From positions 248,001 to 312,000 of the forward strand of contig NZ_JAUSST010000002.1 in the NCBI RefSeq assembly GCF_030812415.1: 64,000 nucleotides of DNA. Direction: 5' to 3'. The position numbers and the translations under genes were made by a program. This document shows positions 28,257 through 36,766 of this stretch, one piece after another. Numbering within the stretch: position 1 is the first letter of the stretch; each line of letters opens with the position of its first letter. Source of the DNA: Paenibacillus harenae (lineage in GTDB: Bacteria; Bacillota; Bacilli; Paenibacillales; Paenibacillaceae). The notes beneath the pieces are model-generated. The model made no database searches. It was given only the letters and a program-made list of their open reading frames with translations, and was not told the DNA's origin.

Positions 28257-29765
28257 ATGAATTATAAAAATCCAGTAATAACCGGATTCCATCCGGACCC
28301 GAGCGTTTGCCGTTCTGGCGACGATTATTATCTCGTTACGAGCTCCTTCGAATATTTTCCTGGCGTACCGCTATTCCACAGCAAGGATTTGGTGAATTGG
28401 ACGCAGCTTGGTCATGTTCTGACAAGGCCAGAGCAGCTTGACCTGAGTCGCGCGCCAAGCTCCGGCGGCGTATTTGCGCCAACTATCCGCGAGCATAACG
28501 GCAGATTCTACATGGTAACGACGAATGTTACGGCTGGTGGTAATTTCTTCGTGTACACGGACGATCCGCACGGAGAATGGTCGGACCCGATTTTCGTAGA
28601 CCATCCCGGTATCGATCCGGAGCTGTTCTTCGACGAGGATGGAACGGTCTATTTTACATCTTCATCCAATCAAGGCATCTATCAAAGCAAGATTGACGTG
28701 AAGACCGGCCTGAGGCTGTCCGAACCAACATTCCTATGGACGGGAACAGGCGGCCAGTATCCCGAAGCGCCGCATATCTATCGCATCGGCAACTGGTACT
28801 ATCTGATGGTTGCCGAAGGCGGCACCGAGTACGGCCATATGGAAACGATCGCGAGAAGCGAGCGGCCTGAGGGGCCTTATGAAAGCTGCCCGCATAATCC
28901 GATCTTGACCCATCGCAGCTTGCTAAAGTCCATTCATGCTACGGGGCATGCGGACCTTGTCCAGACGCCGGAAGGAGATTGGTGGGCCGTATTTCTAGGC
29001 ATTCGGCCGCATGGTTATCCGAACAAACACCATCTAGGCAGAGAGACGTTCCTTGCGCCTGTTACATGGACAGAGGACGGCTGGCCGATTATCGGCGACA
29101 ACGGGACGGTAAGCGAGACGATGTCGGCAGGCAATCTTCCGCTGCAGCCAGCAGCTGCTGTGCCGGTTCGCGAGCATTTCGAGACTTCGAGCCTTGCTCC
29201 ATGCTGGAACTTTATGCGTTCGCCTAATCCGGACAATTGGTCGCTGGGTGAGAAGGAGAGCTGTCTGACTTTGCGGGGCAACGAGACGACGTTGAATGAA
29301 ATAGGAGCGCCGGCCTTCGTTGCTAGAAGACAGCAGCACTTTGATTGTGACGTAGCTGCGCATATGGCGTTTGCGCCGCAGCATGATGGTGAGGAAGCGG
29401 GCATAACAGTATATATGAACGATCGTTTTCATTACGAGCTTGCGGTGACCCGCATCGCTGGCGAGTGCAAGCTTATTTTCCGCAGAAAGCTTGGAAGCTT
29501 GTGGAAGATCGAGAATGAAGCGCCATGGACATCCGATTCTATCGTGTTGCACGTGAAAGCGACCAAGGAACAGTACAGCTTCGGGTTCTCTAGTAAGGGC
29601 GAAACGCCATTCTGGTTCGGAAGCGGTGAAACATCCCTGTTGGCAACGGAAGTGGCGGGCGGTTTCACGGGCGTGCTATTCGCTTTGTACGCGACGGGAA
29701 ATGGCTCGAGATGCGAGTCGTCGGCTCACTTTGACTGGTTCGATTATGAAGCGGCAAAACAATGA
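28257..29765 (+). CDS. GH43 beta-xylosidase (XynB-like)
   Basis: This is a 502-aa cytoplasmic GH43 with C-terminal sandwich. The base is Asp14 (FHPDPSV), the pKa modulator Asp120 (GIDPEL) and the acid Glu170 (YPEAPH). The LVTSSFEYFPGVPLFHSKDL strand resembles XynB-type xylosidases. It is co-transcribed with the preceding gene, spaced by 24 nt with GAGGAGAG. Confidence 0.92.
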   Translation: MNYKNPVITGFHPDPSVCRSGDDYYLVTSSFEYFPGVPLFHSKDLVNWTQLGHVLTRPEQLDLSRAPSSGGVFAPTIREHNGRFYMVTTNVTAGGNFFVYTDDPHGEWSDPIFVDHPGIDPELFFDEDGTVYFTSSSNQGIYQSKIDVKTGLRLSEPTFLWTGTGGQYPEAPHIYRIGNWYYLMVAEGGTEYGHMETIARSERPEGPYESCPHNPILTHRSLLKSIHATGHADLVQTPEGDWWAVFLGIRPHGYPNKHHLGRETFLAPVTWTEDGWPIIGDNGTVSETMSAGNLPLQPAAAVPVREHFETSSLAPCWNFMRSPNPDNWSLGEKESCLTLRGNETTLNEIGAPAFVARRQQHFDCDVAAHMAFAPQHDGEEAGITVYMNDRFHYELAVTRIAGECKLIFRRKLGSLWKIENEAPWTSDSIVLHVKATKEQYSFGFSSKGETPFWFGSGETSLLATEVAGGFTGVLFALYATGNGSRCESSAHFDWFDYEAAKQ

Positions 29766-29798
29766 ATGAAATAATCTGTTCCTACTACGTTCACTAAT

Positions 29799-29840
29799 AA
29801 ATAAAGGCTTCTCCCTACGCTGGAGAAGCCTTTATTTGAA
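29799..29840. terminator. Strong terminator, probably bidirectional
   Basis: A 16-bp perfect stem AAATAAAGGCTTCTCC / GGAGAAGCCTTTATTT with a 7-nt loop ends the GH43 pair. It also marks the left edge of the A/T-rich accessory island. Confidence 0.85.
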
Positions 29841-29947
29841 TTGAGGTGACAGCTAATGAACGTGTTGGATGAGCAAGCTGGTATCGAAAGGGGGAGTGAC
29901 TTTAGTTACTGAGGTGCAAGACGTATTGCTGGCCGGGTGAAAACTGG

Positions 29948-30460
29948 ATGTCGCAGCAAAGGCCGATGAAGTTTAGAATCGAGCAAAAAAATGCATTTCA
30001 ACTGGTTGGGGTAAGTAATAGAGTTACACCAGTAGATTCTGGTGAACATCCTGGTGTCGAACAGGTATGGAAATCAGTTGACCATCAAACGTATACTCAA
30101 CTGAAATCACTTAACAACTTAGAACCTTATGGGGTGCTGCATGTAAGTTTCGGAGATGGAGTACGTGTGAAAGGTGATTATGATTATTACATGTCTGTTG
30201 CTTCAACAGAACCCTGTCCAGAAAACTTCTCACCACTCATTGTGCCAGCCTTGACATGGGTAATTTTTGAAGTGAAGATTCCTTGGGAGAAGGAAAAGTG
30301 GCACCGTATTTATGGGGAATGGTTTCCTTCCTCCGGATATGAGCAAGTTGTGGGTCCTATGATACAAGTGGGGCCTGAAATAGAAATAGGGCTTGAAAAA
30401 CAGTTGTTATCGGAAGAAAAAGAAGTCGAGCTATGGATTCCTGTTTTGAAGGTCCGTTAA
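29948..30460 (+). CDS. GyrI-like effector-binding domain protein
   Basis: This 170-aa protein resembles the small-molecule binding domain found at the C-terminus of AraC/BmrR-type regulators (KNAFQLVGVSNRV near the start, WHRIYGEWFPSSGYE, ELWIPV at the end). It has no DNA-binding domain, so it is either a stand-alone binding protein or the surviving half of a regulator. ATG 29948 has a weak GGGTGA site. The frame is open upstream only to a TAG at 29903. Its composition is clearly richer in A/T than the xylan genes. Confidence 0.7.
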   Translation: MSQQRPMKFRIEQKNAFQLVGVSNRVTPVDSGEHPGVEQVWKSVDHQTYTQLKSLNNLEPYGVLHVSFGDGVRVKGDYDYYMSVASTEPCPENFSPLIVPALTWVIFEVKIPWEKEKWHRIYGEWFPSSGYEQVVGPMIQVGPEIEIGLEKQLLSEEKEVELWIPVLKVR

Positions 30461-30867
30461 AGAAAGGGCCATCTGTCAATGGGTGGCCTTATAAATGAGA
30501 TCAGTATGCAACGTAGCTTCATAGGAGGATAAAATATAACGAACAATCAGCTGAAAAAGCGTTTAAGGAAATTTTGAATTTTATTAAAAATTAAGTGGTG
30601 TCGCTTCTTGTTTGATCACTACCATAATCCTGAGACCTCATCCCTGACCGAGTGCAGTGGTGAGGTCTTTTTCGCTTAATAACAGAGACTTTATATTTAG
30701 AGTGATACCGTGGCACATCTTAATTAACAGAAAGTTAAAGATGTAGAATTTATGGGGTTGTTTTCCATTTTGCTCTGTAGTAAATTTTGAAATACTAATT
30801 AATCGATGACGCGCTTTTCAAATCGATGAATTAAAGCTCTTTACGATACAGAGGGGAAGAAACGACC
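30461..30867. other. Non-coding gap with two hairpins
   Basis: A small hairpin AAGGGCCA / TGGCCTT follows the GyrI-like gene (about 30463-30490). A clear terminator AGACCTCA...TGAGGTCT with TTTTT lies at 30633-30672. Between them, 30541-30594 reads in one frame as NEQSAEKAFKEILNFIKN with no start codon, perhaps the tail of a lost gene. The promoter of the ABC pair is presumably in 30673-30850. Confidence 0.5.
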
Positions 30868-32724
30868 GTGGGGAAGATAAACCTAACATTCCGACAGGCA
30901 GAAGCCAATATTGCCAACAACTTATTTGTGCTCAAGTTAGCATGGAGCATGCATCCGCAGAGAGTGCTGGCTGATTTTGCAGTTCAAGCCGGCAGACAGC
31001 TTGCTAATGTATTTTTTACCGTATATTTCATGAAGTACATCATTGAGTCAATATCAATCGAAAGAGACTTTCAGCAAATTGTCTATTTCATAATCATGAC
31101 ATTGGTTTTGATATTCGCATTAGTCTTGCTGGACAATTGGTATGAATATCGCTTCAGGCCTTTAAGTGATCTCAAGTTATATGAGAAGCTGTATCTCATT
31201 CTTTTTCGCAAGGCTGCATCCGTAGAATTGAAATGCTTTGAGGATCACGAGTTTTATAATAAATATACAAAAGCCATTCAAGAAGCCGATCAACGTGTAA
31301 GCGCTGTTCTTGCAAATCTCTCTCGAATTATATTCGTCTCGCTTGCAACGATTAGTATATTTACCGTGATGTACGTCATAGATCCGTGGGTTGTATGGTT
31401 TGCTTTATTGCCGATTATAGGGAATTTTTATTTTGGAAAAAAGCTGAACCGAATTCAGTTCCAGCAAAATGATGAGCGGGTACCCTACCAAAGAAAAATG
31501 GACTATGTAAACCGTGTCATTTATTTATCCCACTTTGCCAAGGAAATTCGGTTGTCCCGCATATTTTCGGTTCTGAGAAACACCTATATAGAAGGGTATG
31601 ACGGTGTCGTTTCTGTCGTTCATAAGTATCGAGTAAAGGCAGGAGTTATTTCCTTTTTCAAGATATTTACTACCTTCACGCTCATATTCCAAGGAATTCT
31701 GCTGTATGGTGCTTATTTGGCTATTGTTAAGCAATCGATTTCTATCAGCTCCTTTATCGTACTTGGAAGCGCAATGGTCGGTGGCGCGTGGTCGCTCATC
31801 CGGTTGTCTGATAGTTTTGTAGAGATCAACAAAAACGGCATTTACATCGAAAATTTAAAAACTTTTTTAAGCTATGTCTCCGAAATCCAGGAGCATGCCG
31901 ATCCAGTCAAACCAATCGCGCCGCCGATACAGCAATTAACATTTCGGCAGCTTCAATTTACGTATGATGGAGCCGTTGAGCCCTCTATTCGCCATATTAC
32001 GATGGAAGTTAATAAGAATGAGAAAATTGCTCTTGTCGGACACAATGGAGCAGGCAAATCAACGTTAATCAAGCTCATGATGCGATTGTACGATCCCACT
32101 GAAGGGGAAATATTGTTAAACGGAAGCAATATAAAAGAGTTTGATCTTATGTCCTATCGCTCACTGTATGGAACCGTATTTCAGGATTTTAAGATTTTTT
32201 CGATGACGATTGCAGAGAATGTGCTTATGCGCGATGTAGACACTGAAGCAGACCGCCAGCTCGTCATAAATGCGCTCAAGAAAAGCAGAGTATACGATAA
32301 GGTAGCTACGTTGCCGGAGGGAATAGATACGATGCTTACGAAGGAATTTGATGATCAAGGGGTTGTTTTATCAGGCGGCGAGTTTCAAAAGATTGCGATC
32401 GCGCGCATTTTTGCGCAACAGGCCGAAATCCTCGTGCTTGATGAGCCTACAAGCGCACTCGATCCGATTGCGGAATTCGAAATTTTTGAAAGTATGATGG
32501 AAGCCTGCAAGGATAAAGCCGTTGTCATTATTTCTCACCGCATGTCATCAGCTATGCTGGCAGATCGAATTTATTACATGGAGGATGGCGAAATCCGAGA
32601 GTCTGGTTCACACATGGAATTGATGCAACTGCAGGGAAAATATGCGGAACTATTCTTAAAGCAAGCAGAAAAGTATGTTGATCAAGAAGAGTGGGCTGGG
32701 GTGGTGAATCTGCATGAAGCCTAA
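30868..32724 (+). CDS. ABC exporter half-transporter 1 (membrane domain fused to ATPase)
   Basis: This 618-aa protein has six membrane segments in the first 320 residues and a C-terminal ATPase with Walker A GHNGAGKST, signature LSGGEFQ, Walker B ILVLDEPTSALD and H-loop ISHRMS. The start is GTG. Before the signature it has TKEFDDQGVVLSGGE, an arrangement shared with its partner. It overlaps the next gene by 11 nt. Together they probably form a heterodimeric exporter for a peptide or drug. No precursor peptide or maturation enzyme is next to it. Confidence 0.9.
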   Translation: MGKINLTFRQAEANIANNLFVLKLAWSMHPQRVLADFAVQAGRQLANVFFTVYFMKYIIESISIERDFQQIVYFIIMTLVLIFALVLLDNWYEYRFRPLSDLKLYEKLYLILFRKAASVELKCFEDHEFYNKYTKAIQEADQRVSAVLANLSRIIFVSLATISIFTVMYVIDPWVVWFALLPIIGNFYFGKKLNRIQFQQNDERVPYQRKMDYVNRVIYLSHFAKEIRLSRIFSVLRNTYIEGYDGVVSVVHKYRVKAGVISFFKIFTTFTLIFQGILLYGAYLAIVKQSISISSFIVLGSAMVGGAWSLIRLSDSFVEINKNGIYIENLKTFLSYVSEIQEHADPVKPIAPPIQQLTFRQLQFTYDGAVEPSIRHITMEVNKNEKIALVGHNGAGKSTLIKLMMRLYDPTEGEILLNGSNIKEFDLMSYRSLYGTVFQDFKIFSMTIAENVLMRDVDTEADRQLVINALKKSRVYDKVATLPEGIDTMLTKEFDDQGVVLSGGEFQKIAIARIFAQQAEILVLDEPTSALDPIAEFEIFESMMEACKDKAVVIISHRMSSAMLADRIYYMEDGEIRESGSHMELMQLQGKYAELFLKQAEKYVDQEEWAGVVNLHEA

Positions 32725-34534
32725 TAAGCATAGCTTTACTCGGGTCCTTAAAAATAATTGGTTTATTATGAAATACGGGCTGCGCTATTCACGCAAATAT
32801 ATAATCTTTACATGCTTGTATGCATGCTTGCAGGAAATCGAAATTTTTCTCGAGCATGTCCTTTTGATTAAGTTTGTGTTCGACAGCGTTCAATATGGAA
32901 CTTCCTTCTCTACCGTCGCTTTATATATCGGACTAACGATTTTGTTTATAGCAATCTGCTTTGTGCTGGATAGCATTTACTATCAGAGCGTTGAACCTAA
33001 AGGAAAAGAATTGTTATATCAAAAGATAAGGATGGATCTCTACGAAAAAGCGATTAGTACCGATTTGGCCAATTATGACGATCCCGTTTTTTATAATGAT
33101 TATGTGTGGAGCGCCAATGATGCTCATAATCGAATTGATGCTACGATAAACAACATCAGAACAATGTGCAGATCCGTTACGGTTATCATGACCTCTATAA
33201 GCTTTTTCCTGTTCGTTGACAAGCTCGGTCTGCTGTTTGTGCTCGTGTCCTTCATTTTAACCCTGATTGTCAGCATGATCGCCAATAAAATCAGGTTCAA
33301 AATGAGAATGGAGCTTAACGAAAAGGATCGTAAACGAATCTATTTGAAGCGGTTGTTTTACTTGGCTGATTATGCGAAGGAATTAAGACTTTATTCCATC
33401 AAGGAGAAATTTTTTAGAGATTTCACTGATACACATAAAGAGATGCACGGAATCGTGCAAAAGCATTCGAAAAAGCAGTTCTGGTTAAACTTCTCCTCTG
33501 AGTATTTTTTTAATGAGTTGATTTTAAGCGGCATGTACGTCGTTTATGTTGTGTTTATGACATTAGTGAAAGGAACGTTAAGCTACGGAAGCGCGGTTAC
33601 GCTGCTGAATTCATCCTGGCGTTTAAAGGGCAATTTGCAATATATGACGACGCTCATCAGCCAGATGCAAGAAAACAGCCTGTATATCGAGAAGTTAAGA
33701 AGCTTCCTGGATCAAAAGAACGGTCTGAAAGAAGTTGAAGATCCAATACCTGTGTCGGATAAGTTTACTGGATTAATGTTAAGAGAGTTATCATTCCAAT
33801 ATGGTCAATCCGGGCCGCCAATCCTTCAAAACGTAAATTTAAGCATCAGGCCAGGAGAAAAAATTGCAATCGTTGGCTACAATGGTGCGGGAAAAACGAC
33901 ATTGACGAAGCTGATCATGCGTCTATACGATGCAAGCTCGGGAGAAATTCGTTTAAATGGGATACCAATCGAGCAATTGAAGCTGGACGATTACCGAATG
34001 AAGATTAGCTCAGTGTTTCAGGATCATCAGTTGTTCGCTGCTACGCTTTCTCAAAATGTCGTCATGAACCATGTTGCATCAGGCGATTCCTATCTGATAA
34101 GAGAAGCGCTGGAGAAAAGCGGTTTTGGCAATAAGCTGCAATCTTTGCGATTGGGGACCGATACTTCCGTTACCAAGGAATTTGACGATACCGGAATAGA
34201 GTTATCCGGCGGAGAGGCTCAGAAGGTGGCGATCGCAAGAGTATTCGCCAAGCCGACTCTTCTTATTATATTAGACGAGCCTTCCAGCGCATTGGACCCT
34301 ATGAGTGAATACCATTTGAATCAAGTCATGCTAGAGAAGGCAGAAGATCGACCGATCATTTTCATTTCCCATCGCTTATCGACTACCAAAATGGCGGATC
34401 GCATTCTTATGATGGAAAATGGTCAGATTATTGAGCAAGGTTCGCACGAAGAGCTTATGAGTCTTGATGGGAAATATGCTCAAATGTTTAACCTTCAGGC
34501 GTCCAGATATCGTGTGGTCGTTGGCGCAACATAA
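32714..34534 (+). CDS. ABC exporter half-transporter 2
   Basis: This 606-aa partner has an N-terminal membrane domain and an ATPase with Walker A GYNGAGKTT, signature LSGGEAQ, Walker B LIILDEPSSALD and ISHRLS. Both partners look catalytically complete, with Glu after the Walker B Asp. It is A/T-rich relative to the xylan genes and lies just before the cassette array. Confidence 0.9.
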   Translation: MKPNKHSFTRVLKNNWFIMKYGLRYSRKYIIFTCLYACLQEIEIFLEHVLLIKFVFDSVQYGTSFSTVALYIGLTILFIAICFVLDSIYYQSVEPKGKELLYQKIRMDLYEKAISTDLANYDDPVFYNDYVWSANDAHNRIDATINNIRTMCRSVTVIMTSISFFLFVDKLGLLFVLVSFILTLIVSMIANKIRFKMRMELNEKDRKRIYLKRLFYLADYAKELRLYSIKEKFFRDFTDTHKEMHGIVQKHSKKQFWLNFSSEYFFNELILSGMYVVYVVFMTLVKGTLSYGSAVTLLNSSWRLKGNLQYMTTLISQMQENSLYIEKLRSFLDQKNGLKEVEDPIPVSDKFTGLMLRELSFQYGQSGPPILQNVNLSIRPGEKIAIVGYNGAGKTTLTKLIMRLYDASSGEIRLNGIPIEQLKLDDYRMKISSVFQDHQLFAATLSQNVVMNHVASGDSYLIREALEKSGFGNKLQSLRLGTDTSVTKEFDDTGIELSGGEAQKVAIARVFAKPTLLIILDEPSSALDPMSEYHLNQVMLEKAEDRPIIFISHRLSTTKMADRILMMENGQIIEQGSHEELMSLDGKYAQMFNLQASRYRVVVGAT

Positions 34535-34587
34535 TCCCCGGTATGAGCAAGCTTCACCAAATGTTAATTTGCGAAGTTCTTAAATAT

Positions 34588-34600
34588 AACGTTATCTGAA
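34588..34600 (+). other. First cassette junction (AACGTT...GAAA) without an attC-like element
   Basis: AACGTTATCTGAA matches the junction motif that ends the repeat elements downstream (AACGTTAGGCGAAA at 35132, AACGTTATACGAAA at 36270). Only A/T-rich sequence precedes it. It starts the array, so it could be the counterpart of an attachment (attI-like) site, or the relic of an element lost upstream. Confidence 0.4.
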
Positions 34601-34631
34601 ATTGATGCAAAAATTAAAGGGAGATGAAGAG

Positions 34632-35015
34632 ATGAATGCAAAAGTAAAACAGATTGAATGTGTTTATATCCCAATTACAAACCCGTATGAGTCTGCAAAA
34701 TGGTACCAGAGGAACCTGGGCCTTGAACTAAGAAATCCAGTGACAGAAGATCAAGTACAATTAAAAGTAGGAGAGAACCAAGCGATATTTTTGATTAAGA
34801 CTAAGGAGAAAACTACCCTGAACTATATTGAAGTGGGTGGGACAGAAATGTCAGCAATTACACTTGAAGTTACAAACATAGAAGAAATTTATAACAATAT
34901 GAAAACAAATGGTGTGAGATTTGAAGGCATTAATGAAACAGAGGGTTGTGGGGATTTCTTTGATGTATTTGATCCTGACGGTAATAAGATATCTATTTGG
35001 GGCGGATGGAAATAA
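34632..35015 (+). CDS. VOC (glyoxalase/bleomycin-resistance fold) protein, cassette 1
   Basis: This 127-aa protein of the vicinal-oxygen-chelate family begins CVYIPITNPYESAKWYQRNL and ends DVFDPDGNKISIWGG, the usual paired beta-alpha-beta pattern. ATG 34632 follows AAAGGGAG; the longer frame from 34602 has no site. The start is 41 nt after the first junction and the stop is about 20 nt before repeat copy A. It may be a resistance or detoxification enzyme; its substrate is unknown. Confidence 0.8.
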   Translation: MNAKVKQIECVYIPITNPYESAKWYQRNLGLELRNPVTEDQVQLKVGENQAIFLIKTKEKTTLNYIEVGGTEMSAITLEVTNIEEIYNNMKTNGVRFEGINETEGCGDFFDVFDPDGNKISIWGGWK

Positions 35016-35035
35016 CATTTGTATGACTTTTCGAG

Positions 35036-35141
35036 AAGGCATCAACATCAGATAGCCGGACACATCCGCACCGCCTAACCGCATCGCGGCCGCCCTTCGG
35101 GCTTAAGGTGGTGGGACGTCGTGAATACAAGAACGTTAGGC
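35036..35141 (+). repeat. attC-like repeat element, copy A (5' part deleted)
   Basis: It retains AGAAGGC...AACATCA at its left edge, then jumps to the 3' half: AGCCGGACACAT, stem arms CACCGCCTAA / TTAAGGTGGTG, an inner GC-rich loop, GGGACGTCGTGAATACAAG, and AACGTTAGGCGAAA. The 7-mer GTTAGGC (35135-35141) fits the integron core consensus GTTRRRY exactly. Confidence 0.7.
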
Positions 35142-35179
35142 GAAATTAACGCAAGATCATTAAGAAATAATGAGGATAT

Positions 35180-35332
35180 ATGGCAAACATTTTTGCAATA
35201 ATTTTATGTATTCTTGGATTTTTTATAATAATATACGAATGCTATTTAAAAGAGATAATTGATAGAAATCGAAAGACAATTGCTCAAAGAAATATGGAAT
35301 ACAAGAATGACTATGAAGCAAATAAACAATAG
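35180..35332 (+). CDS. 50-aa single-pass membrane peptide, cassette 2
   Basis: This is a short gene with start ATG 35180 after GAGG and stop TAG. The peptide begins MANIFAIILCILGFFIIIYE, one hydrophobic helix, followed by a charged tail rich in Lys, Arg, Asn and Gln. It starts 45 nt after the GTTAGGC junction and ends 43 nt before copy B, as its neighbours do. Function unknown; the spacing is the best argument that it is real. Confidence 0.55.
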   Translation: MANIFAIILCILGFFIIIYECYLKEIIDRNRKTIAQRNMEYKNDYEANKQ

Positions 35333-35375
35333 AACGATATTAACGATTTATCAAGTATTTCCAGAAGGCGTTAAC

Positions 35376-35565
35376 ATCACTTAACACCGTATTCACTCTT
35401 CGGGGCATTCGCCCCTCGGTCCGGCAGAGGTTCGAAGTGGATTCTAAGAGGCATTACAGTAGCGAGGGAGTAGGTTCAGCCGAACACACCTGCACCACCT
35501 AACCGCATCGCGCCGGGACTTCGTCCCTTTAGGTGGTAGGGCGTCGTGAATAAAAAACAATAAAT
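35376..35565 (+). repeat. attC-like repeat element, copy B
   Basis: This 190-bp element starts ATCACTTAACACCGTATTCAC and contains hairpin GGGGC ATTC GCCCC, GTCCGGCA paired with the later GCCGAACAC (mutated arm), stem CACCACCTAA / TTTAGGTGGTA, then GGGCGTCGTGAATA. The 3' core is decayed (AACAATAAATGAAAC instead of AACGTTANNNGAAAC). Confidence 0.7.
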
Positions 35566-35603
35566 GAAACCGCCAAAACACAAATGAAAGCAGGCGCATA
35601 GAA

Positions 35604-36047
35604 ATGACTAATTCTAGACTCATTAAAGAAGATGAATTGGAAGATCTCTTGTTACTGTATAAGTACTTACAACCTTCAGATCCGGAACTAGTAAGAGATG
35701 ATGGCTTAATTGCTCACTGGAACGATATTTTGAATGACAAGAATATGAATATAATTGTTATCGAACACAATGGAGTAATTGTAGCTTCATGTGTGTTAGT
35801 TGTTATAAAGAATCTTACAAGAAACGCAAGACCGTATGGTTTGATCGAGAATGTTATTACACATATAGATTACAGAAGAAAAGGATTCGGACAGATGGCT
35901 TTAGAAAAAGCTAAAGAAATGGCAAGAGAAAAGAACTGTTATAAACTAATGTTTTTGACTGGTTCAAAAAGAGATGAAGTACATAAATTCTATGAGAATG
36001 CTGGATTTGAAAAAGGAAAGAAAACGGGATTTATTTTAAGTATGTAA
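35604..36047 (+). CDS. GNAT-family N-acetyltransferase, cassette 3
   Basis: This 147-aa protein has the GNAT acetyl-CoA loop as [19 protein letters not shown] and the later strand [20 protein letters not shown]. Family members acetylate antibiotics, small amines or protein N-termini; the substrate is not predictable. The start lies 45 nt after the copy B core and the stop 36 nt before copy C. It is strongly A/T-rich. Confidence 0.85.
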   Translation: MTNSRLIKEDELEDLLLLYKYLQPSDPELVRDDGLIAHWNDILNDKNMNIIVIEHNGVIVASCVLVVIKNLTRNARPYGLIENVITHIDYRRKGFGQMALEKAKEMAREKNCYKLMFLTGSKRDEVHKFYENAGFEKGKKTGFILSM

Positions 36048-36083
36048 AGGTAATATTGATAGGTTATTCAAAGAAGTGGCGGC

Positions 36084-36279
36084 ATCATCTAACACTGTAT
36101 TCACGCTTCGACAGACAAGCTGCCTCTGTCCGGCATGAAGTTACAAGTGAATTCGAAGAGGCATTTCAGTTGCAGAGAAGCGGAATCAGCCGGACATATC
36201 CGCACCGACTAAGCGCATCGCGCCCCGGCGACTTTGTCGCCCAAGTCGGTGGGACGTCGTGAATGCAACAACGTTATAC
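36084..36279 (+). repeat. attC-like repeat element, copy C
   Basis: This 196-bp element starts ATCATCTAACACTGTATTCACG. The first hairpin is sequence-different but still pairs (GACAGA / TCTGTC), then GTCCGGCA / AGCCGGAC, stem CACCGACT / AAGTCGGTG with compensating changes relative to copies B and D, hairpin GGCGAC TTT GTCGCC, then GGGACGTCGTGAATGCA and core AACGTTATACGAAAC. Confidence 0.75.
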
Positions 36280-36313
36280 GAAACTGGATGTAAAGATTGG
36301 AGAAACCAAACCT

Positions 36314-36736
36314 ATGAAAATACAAGGCATAAATCATTTTTGTTTTTCTGTCTCAAACTTGGATACATCAATTGAGTTCTACAAAAATGTATTTGAAGCA
36401 AAGCTGCTAGTTAAAGGGAGAAAACTAGCCTATTTTGATTTGAATGGTTTATGGATAGCTCTAAACCAAGAAGATATAGATAAGAACCACCAAATTAATC
36501 GAACATACACCCATATTGCTTTTACAGTTAATGATTCAGATATCGAACTACTATATAAGAGACTAATTGAATTGAGAGTAAATATATTATCAGGTCGGGA
36601 AAGAAACGAAAAGGATAAGAAATCAATCTATTTCTTAGATCCAGATGGACATATGTTTGAATTTCATACAGGTCAGTTGAAGGATAGATTAGATTATTAT
36701 AAAGCAGATAAAGACCATATGATTTTTTATGAATAA
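36314..36736 (+). CDS. fosB: FosB-like fosfomycin thiol transferase, cassette 4
   Basis: This 140-aa VOC-fold metalloenzyme closely follows FosB: GINHFCFSVSNLDTSIEFYK, FEAKLLVKGRKLAYFDLNG, YTHIAFTVNDSD, NILSGRERNEKDKKSIYF and DPDGHMFEFHTGQLKDRLDY. The metal ligands expected in FosB (His of GINH, His of YTHI, Glu of FEFHTG) are present. FosB adds bacillithiol or L-cysteine to fosfomycin. ATG 36314 gives the family length; the frame is open from 36263. The start is 41 nt after the copy C core. Confidence 0.88.
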   Translation: MKIQGINHFCFSVSNLDTSIEFYKNVFEAKLLVKGRKLAYFDLNGLWIALNQEDIDKNHQINRTYTHIAFTVNDSDIELLYKRLIELRVNILSGRERNEKDKKSIYFLDPDGHMFEFHTGQLKDRLDYYKADKDHMIFYE

Positions 36737-36766
36737 TAATGAATTTGTGAGTAGATTCAAGACAGC

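Noticed and set aside
30541-30594. Peptide precursor for the ABC exporter (frame reading NEQSAEKAFKEILNFIKN)
   Set aside because: No start codon in frame after the GGAGG, and no leader or cleavage motif.
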